DNA from: Roseivirga sp. 4D4 | GTDB taxonomy: Bacteria; Bacteroidota; Bacteroidia; Cytophagales; Cyclobacteriaceae | DNA: 64,000 bases | NCBI RefSeq assembly: GCF_001747095.1 | Contig: NZ_MDGP01000001.1 | Coordinates: forward strand, 3,951,001-4,015,000 | Reading direction: 5' to 3' | Program-made: the position numbers and the translations under genes | Notes under the pieces: generated by a model | The model's database searches: none | Seen by the model: only the letters and a program-made list of their open reading frames with translations | What the model was told of the DNA's origin: nothing | Shown here: in pieces, positions 1 through 8,700 of the stretch | Position numbering within the stretch: the stretch's first letter is position 1 | Layout of the letters: every line of letters begins with the position of its first letter

Positions 1-363
1 AGAGACTTCAGGGTTGATCGCTTGGTGAAACTGACAATGCTCGATGAAAATTATGAGCTTAAGTCAGACCAGATCGATCGTTTCATGCAAGACTTGATGC
101 GAGGCACGGAGTTGTCAGAAGTGGTGATTAACATTGAAAGATCAGTGGCTGTCCTTATTTCAAATCAAAAGTTCTATCAAGGCTTTGTCAGTGAAGTTGA
201 AAAGGAAGGAAGAATAGAAATGAAGTTCTTGGTACCAGGGCTCGATTACTTCTCAAGATGGCTAGTTTCATTGGGAGACTCGGTTGAAATATTGGAACCA
301 GAAAGTCTCAAGTCCATCATGATCGAACGGGCTGAGGAATTGGCTAAGCACTACAAGTCATAA
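1..363 (+). CDS. WYL-domain transcriptional regulator, C-terminal part
   Basis: The reading frame is open to the left window edge, so only the last 120 residues are visible. The segment starts RDFRVDRLVKL and resembles the end of a WYL domain, the ligand- or nucleotide-sensing module of YafY-type helix-turn-helix regulators, followed by the small C-terminal extension of these proteins. The DNA-binding half lies outside the window. It precedes a GyrI-like protein gene by 85 bp on the same strand. The TTG at 22 is internal, not a start. Target genes cannot be inferred from this fragment. Confidence 0.7.
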   Translation, partial: RDFRVDRLVKLTMLDENYELKSDQIDRFMQDLMRGTELSEVVINIERSVAVLISNQKFYQGFVSEVEKEGRIEMKFLVPGLDYFSRWLVSLGDSVEILEPESLKSIMIERAEELAKHYKS

Positions 364-447
364 TTAGAAGAAATTTTTCGAATTCATTTTTCCTACTGAC
401 ATAGGGCTGTCACTAGGGTGCTCTTAATTGCTTCCAAAATCAAAATT

Positions 448-1062
448 ATGAATATGGTAGCATTAGAAAAACTCGATTTAACAAAACACTATCCGGAATA
501 CTATAAGGCAAAAGCAAAACCTCAATTAGTCAATCTTGAACCGTACAATTACATCACAATATCAGGAATTTCGGCCCCCGAAGCCCCCCTTTTCACGGAA
601 TCGCTTGAGAAGCTATATGCCTTAGCCTATGGCATTAAGTTCATCTGCAAAGCAAATGAGTTAGACTTTGTAGTTCCCAAAATGGAAGGCTTCTGGTGGG
701 TAGATGGAAAATTGCCTTTCGAGGAAACCCCCAGAAATGATTGGCACTGGAAAATTATGTTCAGAATGCCCGACTTTGTTGGTGAGACAGAGTACCGAGC
801 GGGATTAGAAAGTCTTTTAGAGAAGCAGAAGATTTCAGAAGGCCATGGAATCGTCTTTGAAGAAATCCACGAAGGCCTTTCGGCTCAAATACTTCACATC
901 GGATCTTATGACAATGAGACGGCCTCTTTAGAAAAGCTCTATGCTTTTATCAAGCAGGAGGGTTTTGAGATTGCAGGGTATCATCACGAGATCTACTTGA
1001 GTGATCCTAGAAAAGTAGCTGAAGAGAAGCTTCGGACAATCTTGCGCTACGCGATTCGATAA
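448..1062 (+). CDS. GyrI-like small-molecule-binding domain protein
   Basis: A 204-residue soluble protein recognised as a stand-alone GyrI-like (SOUL/BmrR C-terminal fold) protein: an N-terminal EKLDLTKHYPEYYKAKAKP segment, then the domain with FWWVDGK, a DWHWKIMFRMPDF stretch and a C-terminal GYHHEIYLSDPRK motif. Such proteins bind small molecules, and some act as hydrolases of toxic compounds; a specific role cannot be given. The frame opens at a GTG at 418, but ATG 448 (or 454) gives the usual family N-terminus, so 448 was chosen. A strong terminator follows 26 bp after the stop, closing the unit before the GH63 gene. Confidence 0.75.
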   Translation: MNMVALEKLDLTKHYPEYYKAKAKPQLVNLEPYNYITISGISAPEAPLFTESLEKLYALAYGIKFICKANELDFVVPKMEGFWWVDGKLPFEETPRNDWHWKIMFRMPDFVGETEYRAGLESLLEKQKISEGHGIVFEEIHEGLSAQILHIGSYDNETASLEKLYAFIKQEGFEIAGYHHEIYLSDPRKVAEEKLRTILRYAIR

Positions 1063-1088
1063 TAAATAAATCCTAACTTCATGATGAG

Positions 1089-1120
1089 CACCAAAGCATA
1101 CGGCTTTGGTGTTTTTATTT
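1089..1120 (+). terminator. Rho-independent terminator after the GyrI-like gene
   Basis: Perfect 9-bp stem (CACCAAAGC at 1089-1097, GCTTTGGTG at 1103-1111) with a 5-nt loop, followed by a T-rich run TTTTTATTTATT. It separates the GyrI-like gene from the next gene and shows that an ATG at 1106, inside the stem, is not the real start of the GH63 gene. Confidence 0.9.
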
Positions 1121-1171
1121 ATTCCTGCGATGACTATTTTCACCGACCAACCGAATCTACATCGCAGTCAA

Positions 1172-2503
1172 ATGCCTCAAATCAACCCAAAGCAATTATT
1201 TAAAACGGCCCAGGAAATCCTGACTGAGAATACCTGGGAAGGCAGATATACAGTGCCTAGTCCCAATTTGTATCCTTATCAATGGAACTGGGATTCTGGG
1301 TTTGTCGCTATGGGTTTTGCCCACTTTGATGCGCAAAGAGCAATGCTGGAGTTGGAAAGCCTCTTTGAAGGTCAGTGGGAAAATGGCATGTTGCCTCACA
1401 TTATTTTTCATAGCAAAAAGCGAGAGGGTTACTTTCCTGGTCCTTCGTATTGGGAGTCAAACAAGGTGCCTGGTGCACCTAAAGCAGTAGATACTTCAGG
1501 AATTACACAGCCCCCCGTTCATGGCTTTATCCTTGAGAAAATTTTCAACCTACATCGTAACTCTGAGGAGGTCAGAGGTTTTGTCAAAGCATTTTTCCCT
1601 AAGGTTCTTCAATTACACAGATACCTTTATGAATACCGTGATCCACAGAGTGAAGGCCTTGCCTTCATTTTCCATCCTTGGGCATCTGGTCGTGATAATT
1701 CTCCACTTTGGGATGATTTAGTAAAGACAATCCCTATCAAGCCGGGAGATATCCCTCCTTACAAACGATATGACAATCTAAAAGCTGATCCTTCAGAAAG
1801 ACCTTCAGATAGAGATTATGACATCTATGTTTATCTAATGGAACTAGGCAAGAGGCATCAGTATAATGGAAAAGCCATTGCTAAAGAGTCCCCTTTTTTG
1901 GTGCAGGATACTTTGTTCAATGCAATGCTCATTCGTTCAAACGAGGCCCTAATGAATCTGGGTGCTGAGCTTGGAATCAATACGCGAGAGATACAGGATT
2001 GGAACACACAGAGTAGGAAATCTTTTGAGGACAAGTTATGGGTAGAAGCATTGGGTACATATGCTCCATATGATCTTCAAAATGAAAAGCATATAGCCCT
2101 AAGAGAGATTGGAGCCTATACGGCACTCTATGCAGGGGTGCCTTCGAATGAAAGAGCCGAAGTGCTCAAAGAATATATAGAAACGTTGGCCGATCGACCT
2201 GAAGGCTTTAGAGTGATGCCCAGTTTTGATCCGGACCATTGGATCTTCAACCCGAGAAAGTACTGGAAAGGTCCCATCTGGCCTCAAATGAACTGGCTCG
2301 TGTACCAAGGCTTAGATCGTTATGGATTCAAAGGGACTGCAAATCATGTAAAATCGGATTTTTTAGATTTAGTTGATAAATTAGGTTTTCACGAATACTT
2401 CGACCCCAGAAAATCTGTCGCGGATCAATTGGAACATGGTTATGGAGGAGACCATTTTTCTTGGACCGCAGCGGTCGTTTTAGACTTTATCGCTAATTCA
2501 TGA
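1172..2503 (+). CDS. GH63-family glycosylglycerate hydrolase (mannosyl/glucosylglycerate hydrolase-like)
   Basis: A 443-residue protein without signal peptide, with an (alpha/alpha)6-barrel GH63 pattern: YQWNWDSGF near residues 36-44, whose Asp41 is the likely acid; RKYWKGPIWPQMNW near 362-375; and a C-terminal EYFDP...FSWTAAVVLD region near 408-440. Bacterial enzymes of this small size hydrolyse mannosylglycerate or glucosylglycerate to sugar and glycerate. The assignment is strengthened by the next two genes, a symporter overlapping by ATGA and a glycerate kinase. Start: ATG 1172 (or 1130) lies downstream of the terminator that precedes it. A trehalase or other GH63 activity is possible, but it would not explain the glycerate kinase. 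Substrate identity is inferred from context. Confidence 0.75.
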   Translation: MPQINPKQLFKTAQEILTENTWEGRYTVPSPNLYPYQWNWDSGFVAMGFAHFDAQRAMLELESLFEGQWENGMLPHIIFHSKKREGYFPGPSYWESNKVPGAPKAVDTSGITQPPVHGFILEKIFNLHRNSEEVRGFVKAFFPKVLQLHRYLYEYRDPQSEGLAFIFHPWASGRDNSPLWDDLVKTIPIKPGDIPPYKRYDNLKADPSERPSDRDYDIYVYLMELGKRHQYNGKAIAKESPFLVQDTLFNAMLIRSNEALMNLGAELGINTREIQDWNTQSRKSFEDKLWVEALGTYAPYDLQNEKHIALREIGAYTALYAGVPSNERAEVLKEYIETLADRPEGFRVMPSFDPDHWIFNPRKYWKGPIWPQMNWLVYQGLDRYGFKGTANHVKSDFLDLVDKLGFHEYFDPRKSVADQLEHGYGGDHFSWTAAVVLDFIANS

Positions 2504-4056
2504 ATTTCCTCGACTACGCAGTTGTCATCATTTACATTGGTGGCTTTCTATACCTCGGCTATCGCTTTAAGAATCAATCAGACAAAAATGACTATTACCT
2601 GGGAGGCAGAAGTTTTGGCTGGTTTCCCTTGGCAATGAGTACTGCCGCAACCCAATTGTCAGCGGTTAGTTTCATTTCAGCTCCTGCCTTCGTTGGCTTG
2701 AAACAGGGTGGAGGTATGATATGGCTTACTTACGAGTTTGCAGTACCTCTTGCTATGATTTTCTTGATGGTAGTGCTCGTGCCTACCTTTTATAAGTCGG
2801 GTATTGTGTCTGTTTATGAGTTTCTGGAGAGAAGATTCGATAGCAGTACACGGGTGCTGTTAAGTGTGGTTTTTCAGGTGAGTCGTGCGTTCGGCACTGG
2901 TGTGATGATATACACAGTGGCCATCATTTTGGAGAGCGTCATGGGTATACCTATGTGGCAAAGCATCGTGCTTATTGGTATTGTCACTATGATTTATTCC
3001 CTGCAGGGTGGAATGAAAGCCGTGGTGTATGGCGACATGTTACAAATGATCATCCTCTTTGTGGGAATCATAGTATGTCTTGGCTTTGGACTTCATTACC
3101 TCGGGGGTTGGGGTAACTTCCTGGATAAAGTCGACACTGAAAGACTTACTGCGGTTGATTTTTCTTCCTTCGGATTTAGTGGCGATGAGTTTGGCTTTTG
3201 GCCGATGTTAGTGGGCGGGTTCTTTCTATATGCCTCTTATTATGGAACGGATCAAAGCCAAGTGCAGCGCCTCCTTTCTGCCAGTAGTGAAAAGACGATG
3301 AGACAGACCTTGCTTGCTAATGGCGTGATGCGCTTTCCGATCACGCTGGCTTACTGTATCATGGGGCTTGTTATTGGTACATTGGCTTTATCCCAAACTG
3401 ACTTTATTTCTTTGATTCCCGGTGACAAACCCGACCGGATGATTCCAATTTTCATCAGGGATTACTTACCAAATGGTGTGATAGGTATTCTCATCGTTGC
3501 TATTTTTTCTGCCGCTATGTCTTCTTTAAGCTCAGCTATAAATTCATTAAGCGCTGCCTCTGTAGAGGATTTATTTGCGCGTGGAAAGAATTTGGATGAG
3601 GGCAAGTATATGAAGCTCTCCAAGTTTACAGCATTGTTTTGGGGAGCGGTTTGTGTAGTGATTGCCTTCTTTGTAGGGGATATTGCGGATACGGTTATCG
3701 AGGCGATTAACAAAGTGGGGTCGGTGTCCTTCGGACCAATACTCGCCATTTTTGTTGCAGCGATTCTAGTCAAAAAGATAAATGGTCTTGGTGCTAATGC
3801 TGGTTTGTTGACAGGAGTTGGGCTCAATGTTTATTTGTGGCTTGCTGTGCCGGATATCTTTTGGTTTTGGTGGAATGCTATAGGTGCAGTTGTAGCCTTT
3901 GTAGTGGCTTATCTGGTAAGTGTACTGAAACCAGGATCATCAGGTGAAGGGATTTCTATTGAACCTATAAACTTCCGGCAGAAGAGTGTTTATGCACTTT
4001 TGGGCTTCTTTGTGCTCATAGTGGTTATATCCGTCCTGTTTCCTTACTTTTTCTAG
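2500..4056 (+). CDS. Sodium/solute symporter (SSS family)
   Basis: A 518-residue inner-membrane protein with about 13-14 hydrophobic segments and the SSS family signature: an N-terminal DYYLGGRSFGWFPLAMSTAAT region (residues about 31-51), the QLSAVSFISAPAF stretch and an SSAINSLSAAS segment near residue 345. SSS members couple Na+ entry to uptake of sugars, amino acids or related solutes. Its start codon overlaps the stop of the GH63 gene (ATGA) and the glycerate kinase begins 3 bp after it, so the three are almost certainly co-transcribed. The likely cargo is therefore the glycosylglycerate or a hydrolysis product; this is inference from context. Confidence 0.85.
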   Translation: MNFLDYAVVIIYIGGFLYLGYRFKNQSDKNDYYLGGRSFGWFPLAMSTAATQLSAVSFISAPAFVGLKQGGGMIWLTYEFAVPLAMIFLMVVLVPTFYKSGIVSVYEFLERRFDSSTRVLLSVVFQVSRAFGTGVMIYTVAIILESVMGIPMWQSIVLIGIVTMIYSLQGGMKAVVYGDMLQMIILFVGIIVCLGFGLHYLGGWGNFLDKVDTERLTAVDFSSFGFSGDEFGFWPMLVGGFFLYASYYGTDQSQVQRLLSASSEKTMRQTLLANGVMRFPITLAYCIMGLVIGTLALSQTDFISLIPGDKPDRMIPIFIRDYLPNGVIGILIVAIFSAAMSSLSSAINSLSAASVEDLFARGKNLDEGKYMKLSKFTALFWGAVCVVIAFFVGDIADTVIEAINKVGSVSFGPILAIFVAAILVKKINGLGANAGLLTGVGLNVYLWLAVPDIFWFWWNAIGAVVAFVVAYLVSVLKPGSSGEGISIEPINFRQKSVYALLGFFVLIVVISVLFPYFF

Positions 4057-4059
4057 TCT

Positions 4060-5178
4060 ATGCAAATACTGGTTTGCCCCGACAAGTTTAAAGGCTCCTT
4101 GACTGCGAAAGAAGTATGTAAGGCTATAGACAAGGGGCTGAAAAGTTTTGACCCATCGATAGAAACTATTCTACTTCCTTTAGCCGATGGTGGAGAAGGG
4201 ACACTTGATGTTTTGGAATCAGCCTTATCGATAGATCGCGTAGCGTTGACAGTAAGCGATCCATTGTTCAGGCCCATTGATGCTTATTATCTTAGAGATG
4301 GATCAAGAGCATTTATTGAAATGGCTTTGGCTTCGGGTTTACAAATACTGAATGAGTCAGAGAAAAATCCATTGAATACCACCACCTATGGAACTGGAGA
4401 AATGATCAGGCATGCGCTAGATCATGGTGCTGAAGAGATATTTCTGTTGATTGGCGGAAGTGCCACCAATGATGGAGGCATTGGTATGGCCGAGGCTTTG
4501 GGTTATGAATTTGAGACGGGGACTGATGTTGAATTTCGATCAGTTGGTGGAAGCTTAGCAGATATAGTAGCTATAAACCAAAGCAATAGACACCATCGAA
4601 TCGACAAGGTGCAATTCACAGTTTTATCAGATGTTAAAAATGTACTGCTTGGTGCGGAAGGAGCGGCTTACATTTATGGCGCCCAGAAAGGGGCGGATGG
4701 CGAGGCAATAGAACAGTTGGATTACGGGTTGACTAACCTTGCCAATCTTTTGAACAACGAAAATGAAAATCAAGAAGGCTCAGGAGCGGCAGGCGGTTTG
4801 GGTTATGGCGCTATGTCCTTTCTTGATGCGAAAGTGCAATCAGGAATTGACACCATTCTGGAGATTGTAAACTTCGATGAGAATTCAAAAGATGTGGATT
4901 TGGTCATCACCGGAGAAGGTAAACTTGACGGCCAATCATTGGAAGGGAAGGTTATCTCTGGCGTTATCAAGGTTTGTCAAAAAGAATATATACCAATTGG
5001 TATAATTTGTGGTTTTGTGGAAGAAGAAACTCGAGAATTACTGCGAGGACAAGTATTTGACATTCAAAGTCTACTGACGAGTGACATCACCTTAGCTTAC
5101 GCACTGGAAAACGCAGGTGAATTGACTGAGAGCAGGGTACTTGACCTGATTCAGAATTTCAAAACCCGTAAACCTTGA
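4060..5178 (+). CDS. Glycerate kinase (GarK/GlxK family)
   Basis: A 372-residue cytoplasmic kinase with the family N-terminus CPDKFKGSLTAKEVCKAI (residues 5-22), LADGGEGT near 47-54, GSATNDGGIGMAEALG near 138-153, GSGAAGGLGYGAM near 245-257 and ITGEGKLDGQS near 285-295. This family phosphorylates D-glycerate to 2-phosphoglycerate (some members to 3-phosphoglycerate), feeding lower glycolysis. It is the third gene of the hydrolase-symporter-kinase block and would consume the glycerate released by the GH63 enzyme. Length is typical and no key motif is missing. Which phosphoglycerate is formed cannot be told from the sequence alone. Confidence 0.92.
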   Translation: MQILVCPDKFKGSLTAKEVCKAIDKGLKSFDPSIETILLPLADGGEGTLDVLESALSIDRVALTVSDPLFRPIDAYYLRDGSRAFIEMALASGLQILNESEKNPLNTTTYGTGEMIRHALDHGAEEIFLLIGGSATNDGGIGMAEALGYEFETGTDVEFRSVGGSLADIVAINQSNRHHRIDKVQFTVLSDVKNVLLGAEGAAYIYGAQKGADGEAIEQLDYGLTNLANLLNNENENQEGSGAAGGLGYGAMSFLDAKVQSGIDTILEIVNFDENSKDVDLVITGEGKLDGQSLEGKVISGVIKVCQKEYIPIGIICGFVEEETRELLRGQVFDIQSLLTSDITLAYALENAGELTESRVLDLIQNFKTRKP

Positions 5179-5195
5179 ATCGAGTATAAAAAGCT

Positions 5196-6011
5196 ATGTC
5201 AAAGTCAACGAGCTTATCGCCTTTGGTGAACAGAAATACCAAAGAGATCGAATTGACAGGTCTCGTTTTGTTGATCTTGATTGTCGTATCGCTGATCGTT
5301 TGGGGCCAGAATTATTTTAAGAACATTACGAACGAAGAGTTTTCTCTGAAGCTCAGCCTGATTTATAATCTCATTGTTTATGGAAGTTTTGCCTTTACGA
5401 CACCCCTTTTATTACGGCTAGCCCGTAGATTTCCATTATCTGGAACTAACCAATACTACCTTTTCCATTTAGGCTTTTCCCTACTGATGGTGGGGGCGCA
5501 CATGCTATTTTGCAACCTGCTTCTTTTCAGTATTGACCTTTCTTCCGTACCAATCCTCAATCGTTTTCTCACTAAGTACCTCACGAATGTTGTCCATATC
5601 CATCTTTTGACTTATTGGGCGATAATCTTGATAGCTACCTATTACTTCAAGGGGCGAGTGAACGCTTCCAGAAAGGAGGAAGACCTTATGAAGAGGTTTG
5701 AAATTCGCGAGAATGGACGGCTATTCTATGTCGAATTTGATAATGTCTTATGGATTGAGGCACTTGATCACTACCAGAAGGTCCACACCCAAACTGGTTA
5801 CCATTTGATTAGTGATACGATGAAGAGACTTGAGACCAAATTGCCCCCGGATGTTTTTGGTAGAGCCCATCGCTCATATTTTATCAATAAAAGTCATGTA
5901 AAGAGTATTTGTAGAAAATCAGAAGGACCCAAAGGTACATTTGTGGTTCTTTCTGACGGCAGAGAATTAAAACTCGGTGAATCCTACAAATCAAGGTTCA
6001 AGCCGAATTGA
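5196..6011 (+). CDS. Membrane-anchored LytTR-family transcriptional regulator
   Basis: A 271-residue protein with four predicted membrane helices in the first 155 residues (for example LTGLVLLILIVVSLIVW and LLTYWAIILIATYYF) and a C-terminal LytTR DNA-binding domain from about residue 165. LytTR hallmarks are the VLWIEALDHYQKVHT segment, the DVFGRAHRSYFINKSHV motif and the final LSDGRELKLGESY. There is no receiver domain, so signal sensing probably runs through the membrane part, a form common in Bacteroidota. It begins 17 bp after the glycerate kinase stop and may report on that block or on the lipoprotein gene downstream; no target is visible. Confidence 0.85.
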   Translation: MSKSTSLSPLVNRNTKEIELTGLVLLILIVVSLIVWGQNYFKNITNEEFSLKLSLIYNLIVYGSFAFTTPLLLRLARRFPLSGTNQYYLFHLGFSLLMVGAHMLFCNLLLFSIDLSSVPILNRFLTKYLTNVVHIHLLTYWAIILIATYYFKGRVNASRKEEDLMKRFEIRENGRLFYVEFDNVLWIEALDHYQKVHTQTGYHLISDTMKRLETKLPPDVFGRAHRSYFINKSHVKSICRKSEGPKGTFVVLSDGRELKLGESYKSRFKPN

Positions 6012-6094
6012 ATCTTTCGCGTACTTTTTGACCCTATTCACGAATATTTCCTTTGAAGACATAGTACTACGCCTGTTTTTGTCAAAAAAACGAT

Positions 6095-7438
6095 ATGCTC
6101 AAGAAAACTTGTTTAGGATTGATTTTTCTGATCTCGGTAGTTTTGATTTCCTGTGTGCAAGAAGAATCCAAATACCTAAAACTGGCTTTGGAAACCGAGG
6201 CTTGGTTGCAGCGTGAAGCTGATGGCTTGAATGTTTGGCCCGATGCCAGTGATGAACCTGAGAACGTCTCCTTGTCCTTTTCAGATGGGATGTCGGGGGG
6301 ACTGATTTTTTATCTGGAACTATATCATGCAACTGGAGATCAGGTATATCTGGATAGGGCAGAAGAGATCGGTCAGTATCTCCTAGACAACCTGCCGCAA
6401 AAGACGGATTCACTGAAAGGCAAGTTCTGGGCCTTTAGCCCATATGGCAATGTATGTGCCCCTGGCTTTGCTTTGACCGAGCTCTATAAGGCAACGAAGA
6501 AGTCCAAATTCAAGGATGCTGCGGTTTCTGTTATCTCGGTTTTAGAACATTTTGCTGACAACCCGAACGATACAATTTCTTGGGACCTCGGGAATGACGT
6601 CTTAGGCGGTTTAGCAGGAACGGGACTTTTCCTTTTATATGGTGGAGAAGAATTGGCCGACTCCAAAGCCATCGACATGGCAGTTCGTGCAGGCGAAACA
6701 TTGATAAGCCGAGCTCAGAATGATGAGGCAGGACTATTCTGGAAACGTGGTCAAAATGGGGGATTTACACTTCCCAATTTCTCACATGGCAATGCAGGCA
6801 TCGCCTATTTTCTGACTAAGCTCTATGAGAAAACTCGAGAAGAAAAGTTTCTAACTGCAACCCTGAGCGCTATAGATTACCTGGATAGTATTGCGCATAC
6901 TGATAACGAGGTTTATCTTATTCCATACGGTTTTCCTGATGTGGGCTGGAACCGCCCGTATGACATAGGTTGGGCACATGGTCCTGCAGGAGTAGGCCGT
7001 CTCTTCATTCAGTTGTATCATGTTACGGAAGATAGCAAGTGGTTGAGAAAAGCCGAAGCCTGTTATCGAGGAATTATGTCATGCAATCCACTGTCTACTC
7101 CTAAAGAGGGCTTCGGGAAGGAGCCATTCTCTACAGATCAGCGATTTGGACTTGCGGGAGTAGGGGCATTTGCTCAAGAGATATATAGAATAACTCGGGA
7201 TGAAAGCTATCTCGTTTTTTCTGAACAAGTCATTGATTATATCACTTCTAAATCGGTCCTGGAAAACGGTCGCTCTTGGCCAATCCCGCGCTTTGGGTTC
7301 ATGTCAAATGCAGGAAGTGTCACTACTTTCAATGGGTTTTTCTATGGCAACGTAGGGTATGGACTTTTGTATTTGAACCAGTATTACTTGTCAAATGATA
7401 AAATCCCTTCGGTTAGGTTCGTAGATGATCCGTTCTAG
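6095..7438 (+). CDS. LanC-like lipoprotein lacking the zinc site
   Basis: A 447-residue predicted lipoprotein: the signal peptide ends in the lipobox LISC (Cys20). The rest is seven alpha-helical repeats with small-residue turns, e.g. GLAGTGLFLLYG, SHGNAGIAYFLTKLY, AHGPAGVGRLFIQLY, GLAGVGAFAQEIY and GNVGYGLLYLNQYY, the toroid layout of LanC. In LanC cyclases zinc is held by the Cys of a WCxG turn and by Cys-His of a CHG turn; here those turns read WAHG and RFGLAG, so the metal site is absent. No lantibiotic precursor or dehydratase is nearby. It may be a glycan-active or glycan-binding helical barrel linked to the preceding block, but its function is unknown. Confidence 0.7.
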   Translation: MLKKTCLGLIFLISVVLISCVQEESKYLKLALETEAWLQREADGLNVWPDASDEPENVSLSFSDGMSGGLIFYLELYHATGDQVYLDRAEEIGQYLLDNLPQKTDSLKGKFWAFSPYGNVCAPGFALTELYKATKKSKFKDAAVSVISVLEHFADNPNDTISWDLGNDVLGGLAGTGLFLLYGGEELADSKAIDMAVRAGETLISRAQNDEAGLFWKRGQNGGFTLPNFSHGNAGIAYFLTKLYEKTREEKFLTATLSAIDYLDSIAHTDNEVYLIPYGFPDVGWNRPYDIGWAHGPAGVGRLFIQLYHVTEDSKWLRKAEACYRGIMSCNPLSTPKEGFGKEPFSTDQRFGLAGVGAFAQEIYRITRDESYLVFSEQVIDYITSKSVLENGRSWPIPRFGFMSNAGSVTTFNGFFYGNVGYGLLYLNQYYLSNDKIPSVRFVDDPF

Positions 7439-7473
7439 TTGCTATTAGATGTAGAAGCTTGGCGCATAATTTA

Positions 7474-7481
7474 TATTTTTG
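7474..7481 (+). promoter_or_regulatory. Bacteroidota -7 box (TAnnTTTG) for the saccharopine-dehydrogenase-like gene
   Basis: TATTTTTG matches the Bacteroidota consensus exactly and ends only 4 nt before the ATG at 7486. If used, the transcript would be nearly leaderless. No clear -33 TTTG was found. Confidence 0.5.
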
Positions 7482-7485
7482 CTCC

Positions 7486-8700
7486 ATGGAATCTATCAGC
7501 ATAGGCATCATCAAAGAGGGCAAAGTACCGATTGATCGGAGAGTACCTCTGACACCGGCTCAGGTCAAGGAGATATTGGCTACCTACGAAAACATTCAGA
7601 TTAAATGTCAACGCAGTGATATTCGTTGTTTTCCTGATCATGAATATGAGGCGGCTGGCGCATTAATGGTGGATGACGTGTCAGACTGTGCGATAATTTT
7701 AGGCGTCAAGGAGGTTCCAATTCCAATGCTCTCTGAGGGAAAGACCCATTTCTTTTTCTCGCATACCATTAAAATGCAGGAATATAACAGAGGCCTTTTG
7801 CAGGAAATCATTAAGAAGAAAATCAAACTGATCGACTGGGAATGCCTAACTAATAAGAATAATCAGAGGCTTATCGCTTTCGGTAGATATGCTGGAATTG
7901 TAGGAGCCTATAATGGTATTCTAACCTTCGGCAAACGCTATAATCTCTTTCAGCTACGTCCTGCACATGAATGCTTTGACTTGGAGGATATGAAGACGGA
8001 ATATTCGAAGGTTCAATTGCCTGCGATTAAAATAGCATTGACGGGCGGAGGTCGCGTTTCAAAGGGTGCTATGGAAGTACTCAATGGAATGGGAATCAGG
8101 AAAGTGAGTCCTGCAGAATTTGTGAACGAATACTTTGATGAAGCCGTCTATGCCCAATTGAATACTAGAGATTATAATCAGAGAATAGATGGTGCTGATT
8201 TTGACAGGGATGAATTCTATTCAGACCCAAGTCAGTATAAATCATCTTTCCTAAGCTATGCTCAAAAGGCTGACATATTGATCGCAGGAGCATTTTGGGA
8301 TCCTAAGGCACCAGTGCTATTCACCAGACACGATGCGCTTCAACCAGATTTTAAGTTGCGCGTTGTTGCGGATATTACATGCGATATTGAGGGTTCAATT
8401 CCTTCTACTAAGCAGCCGAGTACCATCGATGATCCGATCTACGACTTCAACCCGAGTAACGATCGTGTGGAGTCACCTTTTGCTGATGAGGGGAATATCA
8501 CGGTAATGGCAGTAGATAATCTTCCATGTGAATTACCACGTAATGCCTCAGAAGATTTCGGCAAAGAATTCTTGAAACATATTCTTCCCAACCTCATTGG
8601 TGAAGATACTGATGAGATTATCGCCAGGGCTTCTATCACCGAGAATGGTCAGCTTACTGAGCGGTACTCCTATTTACAAGACTATGTAGATGGACATTAA
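7486..8700 (+). CDS. Saccharopine dehydrogenase (lysine-forming)/alanine dehydrogenase-PNT family oxidoreductase
   Basis: A 404-residue cytoplasmic enzyme. The N-terminal domain has the AlaDH/PNT/Lys1 pattern IGIIKEGKVPIDRRVPLTP and a GVKEVPIP...KTHFFFSHTIK segment matching the substrate-side Lys and His of Lys1-type saccharopine dehydrogenase. The NAD-binding Rossmann loop is ALTGGGRVSKGAMEVL (residues about 188-203). Family members interconvert saccharopine with lysine and 2-oxoglutarate, or oxidise alanine; the substrate here is not certain. ATG 7486 was chosen because upstream codons are not conserved-looking and a -7 promoter box lies there. The deoC start overlaps its 3' end by 11 nt, so the two are probably translated together. 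Confidence 0.75.
   Translation: MESISIGIIKEGKVPIDRRVPLTPAQVKEILATYENIQIKCQRSDIRCFPDHEYEAAGALMVDDVSDCAIILGVKEVPIPMLSEGKTHFFFSHTIKMQEYNRGLLQEIIKKKIKLIDWECLTNKNNQRLIAFGRYAGIVGAYNGILTFGKRYNLFQLRPAHECFDLEDMKTEYSKVQLPAIKIALTGGGRVSKGAMEVLNGMGIRKVSPAEFVNEYFDEAVYAQLNTRDYNQRIDGADFDRDEFYSDPSQYKSSFLSYAQKADILIAGAFWDPKAPVLFTRHDALQPDFKLRVVADITCDIEGSIPSTKQPSTIDDPIYDFNPSNDRVESPFADEGNITVMAVDNLPCELPRNASEDFGKEFLKHILPNLIGEDTDEIIARASITENGQLTERYSYLQDYVDGH

Noticed and set aside
1106..1171. Upstream start for the GH63 protein at 1106
   Set aside because: This ATG lies inside the terminator stem of the preceding gene; the GH63 pattern begins after 1172.
3462..3827. Long minus-strand frame (121 codons) inside the symporter gene
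   Set aside because: Antisense shadow of a well-supported membrane protein gene; composition follows the coding frame.
5977..6216. 79-codon plus-strand frame between the LytTR gene and the LanC-like gene
   Set aside because: It overlaps both real genes in another frame.
6095..7438. A lantibiotic (RiPP) gene cluster around the LanC-like gene
   Set aside because: No dehydratase, precursor peptide or exporter is present and the zinc ligands are missing.
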